DNA of 64,000 nt from contig CM072886.1 in assembly GCA_037013685.1 (NCBI GenBank), positions 83,830,922 through 83,894,921 on the forward strand, read 5' to 3'. How positions within the stretch are numbered: position 1 is the stretch's first letter; each line of letters opens with the position of its first letter. A model generated the notes under the pieces. That model saw nothing but the letters and a program-made list of their open reading frames with translations. It searched no databases and had not been told where the DNA came from. The position numbers and the translations under genes are program-made. Source of the DNA: Acridotheres tristis (Eukaryota; Chordata; Aves; Passeriformes; Sturnidae). Below, one piece after another: positions 49,701-62,400 of the stretch.

Positions 49701-52700
49701 CAGAATTAAAAAGAGGAAAACAAAACCCAGAAGAACCAAAACAGCCTGAACCTTTTAAAATTTTCTTATTCTATTGATGGCACATAATGGAATACATTCA
49801 GAGCTCCTTGACTTCAACAGCATCTTGAAAGACAAATGGGAAGGTGGTGGGACTGTTTACTGAGATTAGTCTTTCTGCTTGGATCTTGCTTTTAACATAA
49901 TGTTCAGTATTAGAATTCTGAATTAATTTTTCCTTAGTCTTCCTTACTTTGATGAGTACTGGACTCCATCACCATTTTTATTTCTTTAATTTTCTCCTTT
50001 TCCAAAAGATTTCATTATTTGCAAAAGAATTTAGCTACTCTAAAGTAAGGATGAGGCCCTGCTGGTGCTTAGCTATTGCCTGCAGAACAGAGCAAAAAGT
50101 ATCTAAGCCAAATCCCAGGCCACTGATATATGTTTCATTATTATATTCATGGTGTTGATTTACAACAAAAAGAAAAAGCATGTTTTTTAAAATTTCGTAA
50201 CCAAAATTTTAAAGTAAAAGATTTTTTTTCTGTTTATTCTCTCTTTTTCCCTCCATTTCAAAAAGACGTTATAACAACTTCTAAGACACTAGTACAGAAA
50301 TGCCTTTTTCTCTTTGTAACTTCACCCAGCAAAACCAGGACTGTGTGTGTCCTTGACTGACATTTTCTCCTGTGAGAGGCAGGACAGCTTGTGCAGCTGG
50401 AACTTGATGGGGTAAAGCATTTAGCACAGGACAGCAGTGTAAATCAGATGCCCCATTGTATTAACTGCCCTTAGTAATACTGCTTCTGTGTATAGGCTGC
50501 AAGAGAATTTTCTGTGATGGGTTAGTTTCAAAGTGATAAATTCAAATCATACTTGTTCAAATTTGTGCTTTCAAGTTTGTTTTTTTTTTTTATGAAGTCC
50601 TTGAGAGTTTTGATTGGGAGTCTATGCAATATTGATGGATCATGCTGCCACTTAGAGAAAAACTGAAAAATAAATCCTAACCTTTTTACCACTATAAAAC
50701 TTCAGTAATATTTCCTAAAGAAATCTTTTTTTGCAATTACTTAAGCAAAATTTCTGAAAATAATTGCAGAATGGACATCTAGACTATGCTGTGACTTTGC
50801 AAAACCCACCTATCAGTTAAATTTTTTTGCATACAAACAGGAAAGGAGTACTTTGTGTGTCTGGTTTCTGAGTTTTCCGTGAGCTCAGCCTAGAAAGCCA
50901 ACAGGCAGATGTGATGTCTCTTCATCTGTAAGAATGATTTAACACCAAGAAATGTCAGTATTAGCAGAGGAGCAAGTGAATATAGAGCCAAATATATATG
51001 CCAAATGCCTCCAGTGAAACTATTGGTGAGAATTCAATGGAATGTTCAGAACATTTAAATAAAAAAAACATAAAGGAAGCCCGTTGTGTCAGCACTGTGA
51101 TTTTGTCTGTTTTCTGCCCTGCTCCCTCAAGTTTTAAGAAATCCAACTTTCTTGACTTCCGAAGTGAGATACTGTTCTGCTGTGTGTTTCAGAAAACTGG
51201 GTTTGGATGTAAACCAGTAGCCTCTGGGCAGCCCTGACAAGTGCAGCAAATAGTGTGAGCAAGTGTTAAAAGGACTTTTGTTTGCTGCTTCCTGTGTGCT
51301 ATTGTGTTTGTTTGCTGCTCAGTGAATAGTAGTAAGGCATAAAGAAGAATAAGCTGAAGTAATGAACAGCAGAGACGTCCCAAAGAAATTGATTAACGTC
51401 TTAAGTTGCTGAATGGCTCAAAAAATGCAGGCTTGCTATTGTCGGTTTTAATTTTCTCTGGGTGTATTTCACATGTTACTTGCATCAGTCATCATACAGA
51501 ATAGGGCACTGGATGTGCCTTAATTCTTTGTGACAGTGCTATTTCTACTTCTGTTTATTCTTTGTACTTTCACTTATTTGTCTTCTGAAGTCCAGGCAAC
51601 AAAGAAAGATGCCCAATTTCATCACAATTTAAGAAATGTCATTATTCAGAGCCTTCCTTTGTACTTCATCTGAATTATCATGGACCTTTTTGCATGATCC
51701 AGATGATGATGTACTTTAGTTCTTCTTTGGTACAATTTGCTGTGGATGTTCAGTGTTAAATACATAGACAGAGACGGAAGTCTGATGGCACAATTTTTTA
51801 AAGTGATATTTAAGTAAAAGTGTCTAAACTCTTGCATGCCTAAACAGCACCCAAATCCTACTGCAGCTTTGTGCCAGCCTCTGGGGCTGGACTGTAGTTA
51901 TTTTCATAACTAATGACGAACTAACCTCTATCTAATGAAACTGTGCTCTTCTGTCGTGTGTCTGAGGTCTATTTCTGGCTGAGACTGCTGAAAACCTGAT
52001 TGTGTGTCTCGAAGCTTTGTACTTGAGATAGTTTCAGATGGTCACAAACCCCAGGAAACCGTGGCATTTTGAGAAACGGAGAAGATGCAGTGAAAATGTT
52101 CGCTCTCGATGTCAGTGCCGTCAGTGGTACCGGTATTGGTCTGGCATGGGGAAAGGGCTTTCCCCAGTCTTCTGTTATAGAAGTTGTTAGCAGGCAGCTA
52201 GTTTGAGTTGTACCATGGCTGAGCTGCTCACCTTGAACAGCTTTCTTTTTAATTTGCTGAACATATGTCAAGTTTTTGTCTAGTTCAGGCCTGAAGGAAA
52301 TACAGATTCTGTAATTGATAGTCAATAGTTTAAGAGTATCAACAGAACTCACCTGAGGTTCACTGAGTTTTGATATATTGAGAAAAACATACTGTAGAAT
52401 GATGAGATTTAAAAAGTAGGGATATAATTGTAAGAAATAAAACACATGGTAGGGTAACTTTTAAGCTTATCATTAAAACACCAAGTGGTTAATTACGTTT
52501 AATACCTTTATAGTGGGGATGACCTGCAGGCAGCAGTAACTTCTAGTGGAGCAAGTTGAATTCATGACCGTGCAGCAGTGGATACACAAAACTTAAGACT
52601 CAAAAATTCACTGTATACAACAAATGCAGAGAGTTTTATTAATACACACTGCATTTTATGCAGTTCAGTATCTCTGTAAAGTCATTGCCACATATTCTAC

Positions 52701-55625
52701 GACCATGTCCTGCTAATTACTGCTGAAATGATGTGTCGGGGATCTCAGACAGGAATGTAGAGTGTAGTATTAGGGACTCTTGCCTTGTTTTTACTTCATC
52801 ATTTAAAATGTTAAACAGCGGGAAGGTTTCTCATGAGAGGCTCAGATTTTCTTGTTTCCAGATATCTCCAGTGCCATCAAACTGCTAAGCATTATAAAGT
52901 AATTTTGTAATGTTGTTTATCAAATTAAACTTGAAGCCATTTCTCTCAAGCTGTTTATCTTGGAAGTTTGTTACTTCTATTTTAGGCCTGAAAAAACATT
53001 TGCATTTCCTTTGTGTTTCCTTCCATCTCTTAATTGAGTCCATTGCTGTATCATTCTCTATAAACTTTGATTTGAACAGTGTATTCCATTTAAAGGAAAA
53101 GTAATAGCAAACCACTAATAATTGAGTGCATCAGAAATGTCTCAAAATAATAGATATTTAATTTTAAGAAAATTCAAGTATTTTGCTTTTGAAAGCTAGA
53201 TTCCAGTGAGATTTGTCCCTAAAACTGAGATGCCTAAAATTTTATTTTATCTTTCATCTCTCTGAGGTCTAGGCCAGTTAAAATAAGCTTTAAAACATAA
53301 AATAAAATGCTTTTGTACAAAATGAACACCACTCTAGCTTTAGACATCCAAGATGATTGCTCTCAACTACCTTCTGGATGTACCTGCCTTGCTCAGTATG
53401 TGTGTAGGATACACATATAAGGACAAATATTTGAGTCCGGAATTTAAAGGTGCCTACAGTATGCCCTTGTAAGTACCTAAGTGTGGTAAAACTTTGCGAA
53501 ATGTAGCCACAGTTTTATTGCAATAATGTCATCCTGTGCTAGTAATCACTCCTTACTGAAACAGAATGAAGCAGACCAGCCTCAGTCTCTGTGGCATTAA
53601 TGTGACTGTACCCATGATGTGAGAGCTGTGTCAAAAGAGCCTTTTACTGATTTAAGACAAAAACTGAAACAAACAAATAATCTAGGTATACCACCCATTC
53701 AAAAATAAAGTCTTGAGGAATATATTGGATATAAGAATTTGAATTTCAGACAAAAGGCTTCAATGTTATTCTAATCATCTGAATAATGAGGGAGCTTTAA
53801 TATATAATTACAAAATCCAAAGAAGCCTGAAGAATGTGATATAGCTTGGATACAAATGTCCTCATAGTCATCCATCAATTCAGTTTTTTTTCTCTGTACT
53901 AATGAGTTCTCAACTCAGTTCTGAGCTTTCTAATTATTTTTTATCTTTTATTGATGATGAACATACTTTTCTGCCAGTGTTCTCTTAGTACACTAATAAA
54001 TCTTTTTGCAATAAATTATTTAATAAGAAAACAGTTAAATCTGCAAGGAATCTGCAATTTTAAAAACTGTATCAATCTTCAGTTATTTACTGTGAAAATG
54101 ATCTGCATAACTCTTGCAGGTAGTGCTTGTTTTCTATCTATCTAATCTTCACAATCTATTGTGAAGAGCAGTATTTCAAATCCCAAGCTGTGTTGTTGAC
54201 CTCTATTATAAAGCCCATGGATTAGGTGGTACTCTGATCTGTTCCCCAAAGTAAGAACCATAAGATTAAAGTGCATTTATAGTGTAAATATTTGTATTTG
54301 CTCTCAAAACTCTTCCTGCAGAAGCTCTCAAAATAATACTTAATGTGCATTTTTTCACAAAATCCCACCAAAATCTTTACTAGGAGCTCTATGCAACACA
54401 ACTGATGAAAGCTCATCTTTCTTTAAATTGTCTGCATAAACGTCCTTCACCATAATAACTTAGGATTTTAAACTCAGCATACCTGTTTTCAGTATTATTT
54501 TAAATGTTTGATGCTTCAAAAATTATTGGTCTGGGTTTAATCATCATCTAAAGAACAGCTAATAAAAAAAAAAATCAGGTATTTTTACTTGATGAAATCA
54601 AATTGCAGACTTTGAAAGATGGCTGGAACATGGGGAATTTTCCAGTGTGGTGTTCATGGAACAGTTCAACAGAAGCTGTAGGAAGCATTCAGTGCAACTG
54701 CCCGGTCAATGACATCACCACTGTTATTTTAACTTAGGGCTCACCAAGATTTTGTCAAAGATAGTTTCGTTTACACGGGATTTGCAAATGTTGCTAGAAC
54801 AAGGAAATCATTCATTCAGGTTCCCTTTAACCACCTCCAGGCTAAAGATCAGGAGGAAAATTGTAGTTGACCCGCAGTCATCCTCCACCGTAGATGCTGT
54901 TGGCATCCAACTCTCTCTCCTAAGAATATCTTCAACTGTGCTTTTCTTCCCCAAACAGATGATTCCTCATTGTTACGATAGATGAAAGCTTGAACATCAA
55001 AGAAAAGCAGATTCTTAAGGAAGAATAAGGAGACCCAGCTATCTAAGGAACCCTGTGTGGATAAGCAGCAGCAAGCGTAGATGTTTGGCTGAGAGCGAGC
55101 GGGCTTTTGGTTTTGAGGGAGTGGCACGGCAGCAGAGCATCACTGCCATTCGTGTGTTAGGTGGAGATCGTGGCAGCAGGATGTGCTACAAGGCCAGCCC
55201 AGGACTGAGACTGTGCAGTTTCTTTGGACATCTGTGCACGAGCACACATGTGCTTGCACTCAGCCCTGAGGAGTGTTTGAAACCAGATGGAAGGGTCTGG
55301 GTAATGTTCACATCACCTCATAGCATTTCACATGTGGCTTCTTCAAAGCAGGCAATAGCAGCAATGTAGTGCAGGCAAAGAGCTTAGCTCAGCCTCAGCC
55401 ATAGCTTTGATTATTACCTGAACTGGATGGTGCAAATGGCCTTCTGTCAGTAAATACATGACAGTGACACACTATGTTGGATTTGCTGTATTTGCCACAG
55501 CAGTGACACAAATTACATACATCCAACAACTCTAAAAGACAAAGCAAGATGGTGTCTATTTCTGCATGTGCAAATAGGCTTAATTTTACCTATTACTGGA
55601 AATAAGGCTTAATTAAGATGATTTT

Positions 55626-55642
55626 GGGGAGGGAGGGCAGGG
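55626..55642 (+). other. G-quadruplex motif
   Basis: GGGGAGGGAGGGCAGGG has four G runs with loops of one or two bases, followed by a fifth GGG at 55647. It is on the inferred sense strand of FHOD3. Confidence 0.65.
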
Positions 55643-57027
55643 AATAGGGCAAACTAGTTTAAGTGCGTACATCAATAGTTTAAAGGGTGTCTAGCTTAAC
55701 TAGTTGGCATACATAGCTCTATTTATATTTGAATGGACCACTTTTCTTCCCTGCCACTGAGACCTGAACCAAGAACCCAAGAATAACTTCTGTTATTCTT
55801 GTAACTGTTTCATTCCCACATTCTGGTTCCATTGTTGTGAGAAAAGATTCGGCCTCAGCTGCAAGAGCCTGGCACAGAGTGTGAAAGTTGATTTGTCCTA
55901 CTCTATGGGATGTACATTTAGTGGTGTCTAGGAATTTGTTTTCAAATGGAGATTCTAGAAATCCCACCTGTTTTGAACCCACTGACTTCATGCACATGGG
56001 CACAGACACGTGTAACTGAAAATGCACAACATCTGGAAGACGGCTATAAATGCCACTGGCTTTTCTGAATGGTAAAAAAAAGATTGGGTAATGTTTTATG
56101 TGACTTCTGATAATATCACTTCTAAGGAATATTATGCACATCTGAATCATCCGTTTGTTTTCATGCTGTTCTCTGTCACTACAGCTACTTCAGGACTTTC
56201 TCACATGATCTGCCAAAGATTAGTCACTGTCCTGGTGACATTGTGTACAATCTCCTCTTCTCCCAAGGGCCAGGGGTTTTATTCCAGTTGTATTGCGGTG
56301 ATAGTTTGGGTCAGTGCTTTTGTTGTGGCTCTTTGGAGATGGGTTTCTGATTTTGGCTGCTGTTTGCTTTAGGAATTGTGAGGATATGAAAAGATCCCGT
56401 TGTGGTAAAACAGCAGAAACATCTGCTGAAGAGTGGGAGGAGGAGGAGGCTGCTAACCAAATGCAGCAGCAGGGAGCTTGCAGTTCCTTCTCCTCTGCTC
56501 TCACCGCTAGATGTGAACCTGCTGTAATAAAAGGGCTGGCACCACAACACAGGCTCCAGGGGGAAACAGGTCTCAGGTCAGCCAGCTAGAGAAACCTCAA
56601 AAGAAAACATTAAAACTGAATAAACATTGGAAATAGTTTTGGTAGATTAATCCACTTCATTCTATCCATAATGCCGTGTGGAAGTTGTATGTAAACTCCA
56701 GGGAAAGAGAAAAAGCAAGACAAACTTGTGCAGTCTGCTGCTTCTGAAAGTAATGGCAGCCTTTACACATACACATCAAACTTTTGATTTCTTTATTGAA
56801 ATAGATGGCAATCAGATCACTAGAGGTAGGTTTCAAATCAAACTGCAGTAACCACCTGAAGCATGTGTACTTCTTGTTTGCTGAAGAAGTGTGTGCAGCC
56901 TGCCCTCTGTTTGGCTGGCTTGAGCAGTGAGAACAGTTTGCAATTCTTTTATGTGCAGCATGCAGAGCATTTCATCATCTTCAGCAAGCTGCTGATAAAA
57001 TTACTGATGATTTCTTGCTTTTATTAG

Positions 57028-57073
57028 GATCAGAAGGCAGAAAATTCTGGGAAGCAGTAAAGAAGATAGGGAG
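57028..57073 (+). other. Exon-like segment, 46 bp
   Basis: It is bounded by 'tgcttttattag' and by GTAGGT. It is open in the phase left by the FHOD3 exon (would encode SEGRKFWEAVKKIG), but its length would shift the frame of the following FHOD3 exon. Use would therefore most likely cause early termination. The acceptor tract is short. Most such segments in long introns are unused. Confidence 0.2.
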
Positions 57074-58888
57074 GTAGGTTTATTATGAAATAGACACAAT
57101 CATAATATCAAGAGTGGTGGTTGTGAGCTTCCTAAGATAACTAAACAAATACACACTAGAAAGTTTGTAAGCAAATATTGGATCATCTTACTGAGAAGAT
57201 GTAAAAAATTAGGTGAAAGCTTTAAGGTATACTGTCTAACTTAGAGGTCAGATTGTTGGTTTTTGTAACTTTACCACATCCTTTCAACTTACTGATTTAA
57301 TCAGTGTTCATGCTGTCAGGACAAGGTGTGAAGAGCCAGCACAGAAATGAAATAGCAGTCTGTTTGTTTGATCTCTGCTCTGTAAACCATGTTTGCCCCT
57401 AGACAGGGAGAGCTCTCTGCTTCAAATTCTTTCATATGGGATTGAAAGATAATGAGATGGGTGGGATTGAAACAGAGCAGTTATTCTACCCATCTCACCT
57501 GGTACTGCTCTGTGTTGGGAGCAGTGTCAGGGCAGTGAGTGCCCTGTGCCTTAGCTGAGAGCAGCCCCAGTCCTATGGGATGTCTGGCTTAGAGGTGGCA
57601 GCAGCTACCGTTGCCTCATTATCCCCAACCTGCAGAGGAAAGAACAGGATTTTCAAACGGGTTTTGAAGCCATTTTTTATCTCTGCTTTCTACCTGCTGC
57701 TGCTGTCCAGTGGTCAAGGATGATGGTGTTTGGCTCTGACACTCTGCTAAGCTTGGACATATCCAGGAGAGATTGCTTGCAGTGTTTATTCACATCAGTT
57801 ACAGTGAGGCATCTACCAAAGATATGTTTGTATTCTAAATACATATGGATAAGCTTGAGATTGCAAATGCTGGTATTCTGTTGAGGGCTCCACAGAATAA
57901 ACCTTGGAGTGACTGATTTCTGCCTTTATTCAGAAATTGTGGTCCTTCCGTGTAGTCTTGTGTAGATGCTGTCAAGCAAAGATGTGATTGTGTCTTACGG
58001 GAAAAGCTCTAGTGAGAATCAATGTCTGAAATCTATGATTTGTAATAAGATAAACATTTGCAGTAGTAGGTAGTTACATTTTATTCTGGTCTTGTAAGTT
58101 TTTGTACAGTCTGGTTACATACATTTTGGATCAAAAATGCCTTACAGTCTTTCATGTTGCCTGTCAAAATAGCACACTCGATTGCTACCAGGTATGGATT
58201 TGGTAAGTTTTAAGTGATACTGATAGGGAGCTTATAATTGAGTGATAGCATGTTTCTCGGTAGCATCTCAGTAACTGAGCCCATGTTTGGAGCAAAGCAG
58301 AAAGCTGTAAGGGCTAAAACGCATCCATACCTGTCATGCCTGGAGTTTTGTTGAAGCTGCTATGCCACAGCTTTCATGGACAGGAAGGAGAAGGGTCATC
58401 CTTCGTCTCTGGTGATTCATTTGTGTGCCAGAGGGGATCAATGGCAATGGACATCTCAGCATTGCAGCCTTTTTTTGGGGTTTTAGTATATTAAAGGTAA
58501 TGGGAAGAAGATCTATGTGTGGAACTTCTCTTATTGTCACTATGTGTATTTCTTTGTGAAAGGCCCTTGCTTTTTAGAATAGAGGTGAATCCGGTCTGGA
58601 TGGCAAAAGAGCTTGGAAGTTGTATATTTCATTCCATCAGTTGGCTTTCTTTCTTTTTGCTTTAAAAAAGAACCCACAAAACATGTGGTTTAACTTCTCT
58701 TTTAAACCAGTTGAAATTACAGGTCATCTTTTGTTTATGAAGGCATTGTTCAGTCTGAAAATGAAAGAACAGGAATAGTAATTTGTGACCCAGGTCAATC
58801 AAGCACTCTTGCATTTTGAAAATTCAGTTCCTATCATCTCCTGACAAGTTTGGTTGCAATTTTCCTTTATGTTTTCTGGTTTGTTTTA
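57074..58888. other. Intronic sequence, no gene seen
   Basis: The left part is plain AT-rich sequence. About 57480-57720 is richer in G and C without an island of CpG. No recognised repeat or open frame of note. Confidence 0.6.
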
Positions 58889-58904
58889 TTTTTTTTTTTT
58901 TTTT
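58889..58904. repeat. Poly-T tract (16 T)
   Basis: A simple T run that lies 40 bases before the exon-like segment at 58945. It lengthens the pyrimidine-rich stretch in front of that segment. Confidence 0.9.
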
Positions 58905-58944
58905 AACTTTAAAAGCTTCCCTCCTCCTTTTCCTTGTCATTCAG

Positions 58945-59031
58945 TCAGAAATGTTGAGGAATGGAAGTTTCCAAAACTTCATCTTGTGGAATTGTGGGTT
59001 CCTATCGGAGATCTCAGCTTTGGGTGGGAGC
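58945..59031 (+). other. Exon-like segment, 87 bp, frame-preserving for FHOD3
   Basis: A long C/T-rich tract ending 'ccttgtcattcag' precedes it, and GTAAGT follows it. The last base before the donor is C, which is weaker than the usual G. Its length is a multiple of three. In the phase left by the FHOD3 exon it has no stop (it would encode RNVEEWKFPKLHLVELWVPI and then GDLSFGWE), so including it would insert 29 residues between the GTPase-binding and FH3 regions and keep the frame. A 29-codon open frame occurs by chance about one time in four, and I know of no such insert in FHOD3, so this is only a candidate cassette or pseudo-exon. Confidence 0.25.
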
Positions 59032-59240
59032 GTAAGTTCATATATTGCTTTTTGTTTGCTTTTTTAAATAAGCAGCTTCAAGTTCTGATCTGCTTAAAGT
59101 GAGCAAGTATCTCAAAAAAGAATTAAAATAATCCATAGTGCTGCTTATATAGTGTGAAAATTGTTAGTAATTTAGCTTGAGTTTTAATGTGACTTGTTTT
59201 TTTAACATAGAACGTACTGATTTTTAAATTTTGTATGCAG

Positions 59241-59438
59241 ACATGGGTACTGACTCATGATATTTCCCCCAGTCATTATGAAATACTGTATAGTACTTTC
59301 TGGAGCATCAATCCTTCCTTTCCCATCACATGTCATGAGGTAAAAGTCCATTTCCTTTTGCAGACTTCTGGCGCCTGTACCCGAACCATCAGTGATGAAT
59401 GTTCATCCATGATGAATATTCTCCTCAAAGCTTTCTAG
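59241..59438 (+). other. Second exon-like segment with stop codons in every frame
   Basis: AG acceptor sites precede 59241 (TTTGTATGCAG) and 59364 (TTCCTTTTGCAG). From the second site all three frames end within about 75 bases. In the FHOD3 phase it would add FWRLYPNHQ and stop. It could act as an intronic terminal exon only with a poly(A) site, and no AATAAA was seen in the following several hundred bases. Confidence 0.15.
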
Positions 59439-62400
59439 CAAAAGAAACTAAACTTCTTCAAATGACTGACTAAAAATTCAATCTGAAGTCCAGCTGGCTC
59501 AGAAAACGTTGCACTTGTGAGCTAATGCTGCAGGATGTTTTCACTTGGTTTGTCTTCATTTTTGGTTATGTTTTGTACTGTGTTGGCACTGCAGTACAAG
59601 ACCACTTTGTGTGGACTAGTGTGACGTGGATAATTTTTGATGGTGACTCAAAAGGGCAATTCAGCCTTTAACTGGTTCCTGGTCACTCAAACAAGAGCTA
59701 ACACAAAGAATGCGAGAACATGATAAAACGCTGAGCTTTTGATTTTGTTATTTTCATGGTTATTCTTTTGTGATAGCCTGTAAATAGGGGAACAAACTAG
59801 TTTTCTGGAACTGAGTAACATTGGTTAAACTGGTTGTATTTAATCATTGTAAATGTACCTGGTGTTAAACAATGATTTATTTTGCTAGCTGGTGGTCTTC
59901 TATGAACACACGGTGCTTTCAAAGTCCTCTCACCCTGCACCCGCCGCCAGGCCTGTCAGCACTTTCATCTGCGCTGTCCTTACTCTTTCCTGCTATGAGA
60001 AAGGATGACAGCTCATTTTATCTGCCTTGCAAGCAAACACAAAGGCTGGATTTCCTGCATGTTTTTTAATTCTCCTCCATGAGGATGAAGGCTTGTGTAT
60101 GAAGAGACACTGATTCATGCCAACTGTTTGATTTGCAGCTGAGGACGGGTCCCAGCTGGAACACTGGAGACATTTGTCACCAGGAGAACCAGTGCCCAGT
60201 TCAGAGACCTGACACTGTTTCCCTTCAATAGGCTTTTCCAAGCACCTTAGACACAGAGATGGTAAATCTAGATTTTAATCTTGAGACTTCGTCTTTTGAA
60301 TCTGTTTTACCTAATCTGTGTTCTGTACCTAATCTTTCTAAGGGTTATTAAGACATTATACCACTCAGTAGTAAACTGTTTGGTGCAGGTTTTGAAAAAG
60401 GGAAGGGCTATACAGCTGGAGGTCTGAGAATATAGATGGTTGCTGAACAAGTTTCATACAAGAGTTGAATGGAAGATTTTACTGGGGAATTTTGCACCAG
60501 GGCTATTTCCCCCTTCTGCTCTCTTTTATTTCTGCCTCTTCTAATTTTATTCCATCTCATACCACTACTTCCTAAGAGAAGCTGTGACTGGTTTGTAAAA
60601 AAGGAACAAAATCTTGGCAGTAGGACTGATTTTTAAGAAACTGTTATGAGCAGGGCATCTTTCTAGACAAACGTGACATATTTTACATACATATCCTTTC
60701 CCAGAAGGGTAATGGACTCTGAAGAGTGCACTAAAATTGGTTTGTAAACTTGTTACTCTGGGAAGGTCAGGATAGAGGAGGCAGATTAGGGGCAGGGGAA
60801 AGAGGATTAAATGTCCAAAAAATATTTATATAATGGTAAAGCCTATCAAATCTAGATTGAACCTACTGTGTTATATCTGTTAATGTGCTTTTCTTTGGGG
60901 GTTTTTCATAATTTCTGTTTTAGAAATTTTCATGTCATATATATGTTGCTTAGAGCTTGAAATTCTTTCTCTAGCCTTGCTGACAGGTGATTATTGGTAT
61001 TTTGCATGGGTTACTGCCATGTGCTATAGGCCAGAAACAGAGAACTGGCTCTTTTGCAAGGGGACAAGCCTTTTGGACACCCTTCTGCAGGCCATGTATT
61101 AACACATATCTTTGTAATATTTGGTGACAGCATACAGAAAATCAGCCATTGGTCATATGAAATTAAGCTGTAGACTCTCTGTATCCTAAGAAATGCTGGC
61201 TTATGACTCCTGTCTGTTTAATTTATGTTCTATCTTAATTTGGTTCAAAAAGTTCAACTCTGTGCTGTACGACTCTTATACAGCTAAAATATACAGGGCA
61301 CTGTTTGTCCTTTCCATCTGGTTCTGCACCGTAAACTGCTTTCTACAAAGAAGCTTCTTCATGTTGGTATTGATTTTTGTTTCTTTTGTAATTGAGTGTG
61401 TTGGATTGGTGCTAGCAGGAGAGAGAACTCTAGAGTTAATTTGTTCCATATGGATTTGGTTCTCCACCTCTAGATGACTGCATTTGAGACTTTCTGAAGA
61501 CCTGTCCATGCTAAAAGCAAATGGTTCATGTTCAGGTTTACATATTGTCATTGAAATATTATCATTGTTTTTGCTGTAAGTTTGACTTAGGGCATTTTTG
61601 TATGTTTCCACATTAAAAGAAAGAGTTGATTTTCATTTTTTGCTGCAACATTTAACATTCATGTGGCATATACTTTGAATTCCACAAGATAATACTTCGT
61701 TTTACAATGATACTTTAAACTTATTTTCGTGAGAATCCCATGCTGCTCTTTCTGCTTTCCAATAGTTACTTGGCAAACTTCACAAAGAAGTTGAGTCTCG
61801 TTAAGAAAAATGTATTTTGCAATGTGGCAATTACAGCTGGCATGGAAGTGGCTCAGAATTATTGGTTTTATGGATAGCTTGTTTGGTTTGACTTTTTTTT
61901 CTTTTAAGAGGGGCTCTGATTACTCTTTATTTTTACACATGATGTTTACTGTGATCTATAATTTTCTTTCATTCAGATGCTAAGCCAGCTGGATTCATGT
62001 TTCAAAACAAATTGCCGCCTCTTCTTATTTTAAAATGTTTTTAAAATCCTGCTCTTTTTAGAAATCTTATTACTTGGCAGGCTCTTCTGATTTAATAAAA
62101 CTCTTTGTTCTTCTGGGGGTGTTGTGGCCAGGGTTTTTTTCCTCCATGCAAATAGAATAAATTTTAAAAATTTTATTTTTCATTGTGTGCTTTATTAAGC
62201 TTCAGGTAAATTTTGCTGAGTTTGTTTTCTGGAGAAATTTCTCAGAGATGATCCTGTTGTGCGTACAGCTTCATAACTGTGTGCAACCACCTGCTTTTGT
62301 GTTGCACTTGCACATTGTTTGACTTTTTCTCAGTGAATCTACTCTTATTTTCTGTTTCTGTATAAGTTCCTGCAGCCAATTCCATTGCAGAGGAAGATTT

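Larger units (their letters stand above)
43281..57027. other. Intronic sequence, no gene seen
   Basis: AT-rich sequence with an ATTT microsatellite (46671-46742), an old CR1 remnant (46126-46250), short GA and GGAA runs near 48040 and 48160, and a G-rich quadruplex motif (55626-55642). Segments at about 52000-52220 and 54760-55340 are less AT-rich and carry scattered CpGs. The minus-strand 158-codon frame ending near 51969 and the 77- and 104-codon + frames near 54752 and 55055 have no recognised homology. Confidence 0.6.

Noticed and set aside
51969..52445. 158-codon minus-strand frame
   Set aside because: It begins in AT-rich hydrophobic noise (FYFLQLYPYFLNLIILQYVF) and shows no family similarity. 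Expected among many frames in 64 kb.
56314..56589. 91-codon + frame with a Glu-rich segment
   Set aside because: The Glu run comes from a short GGAGGA repeat. No family match, and an antisense frame is equally long.
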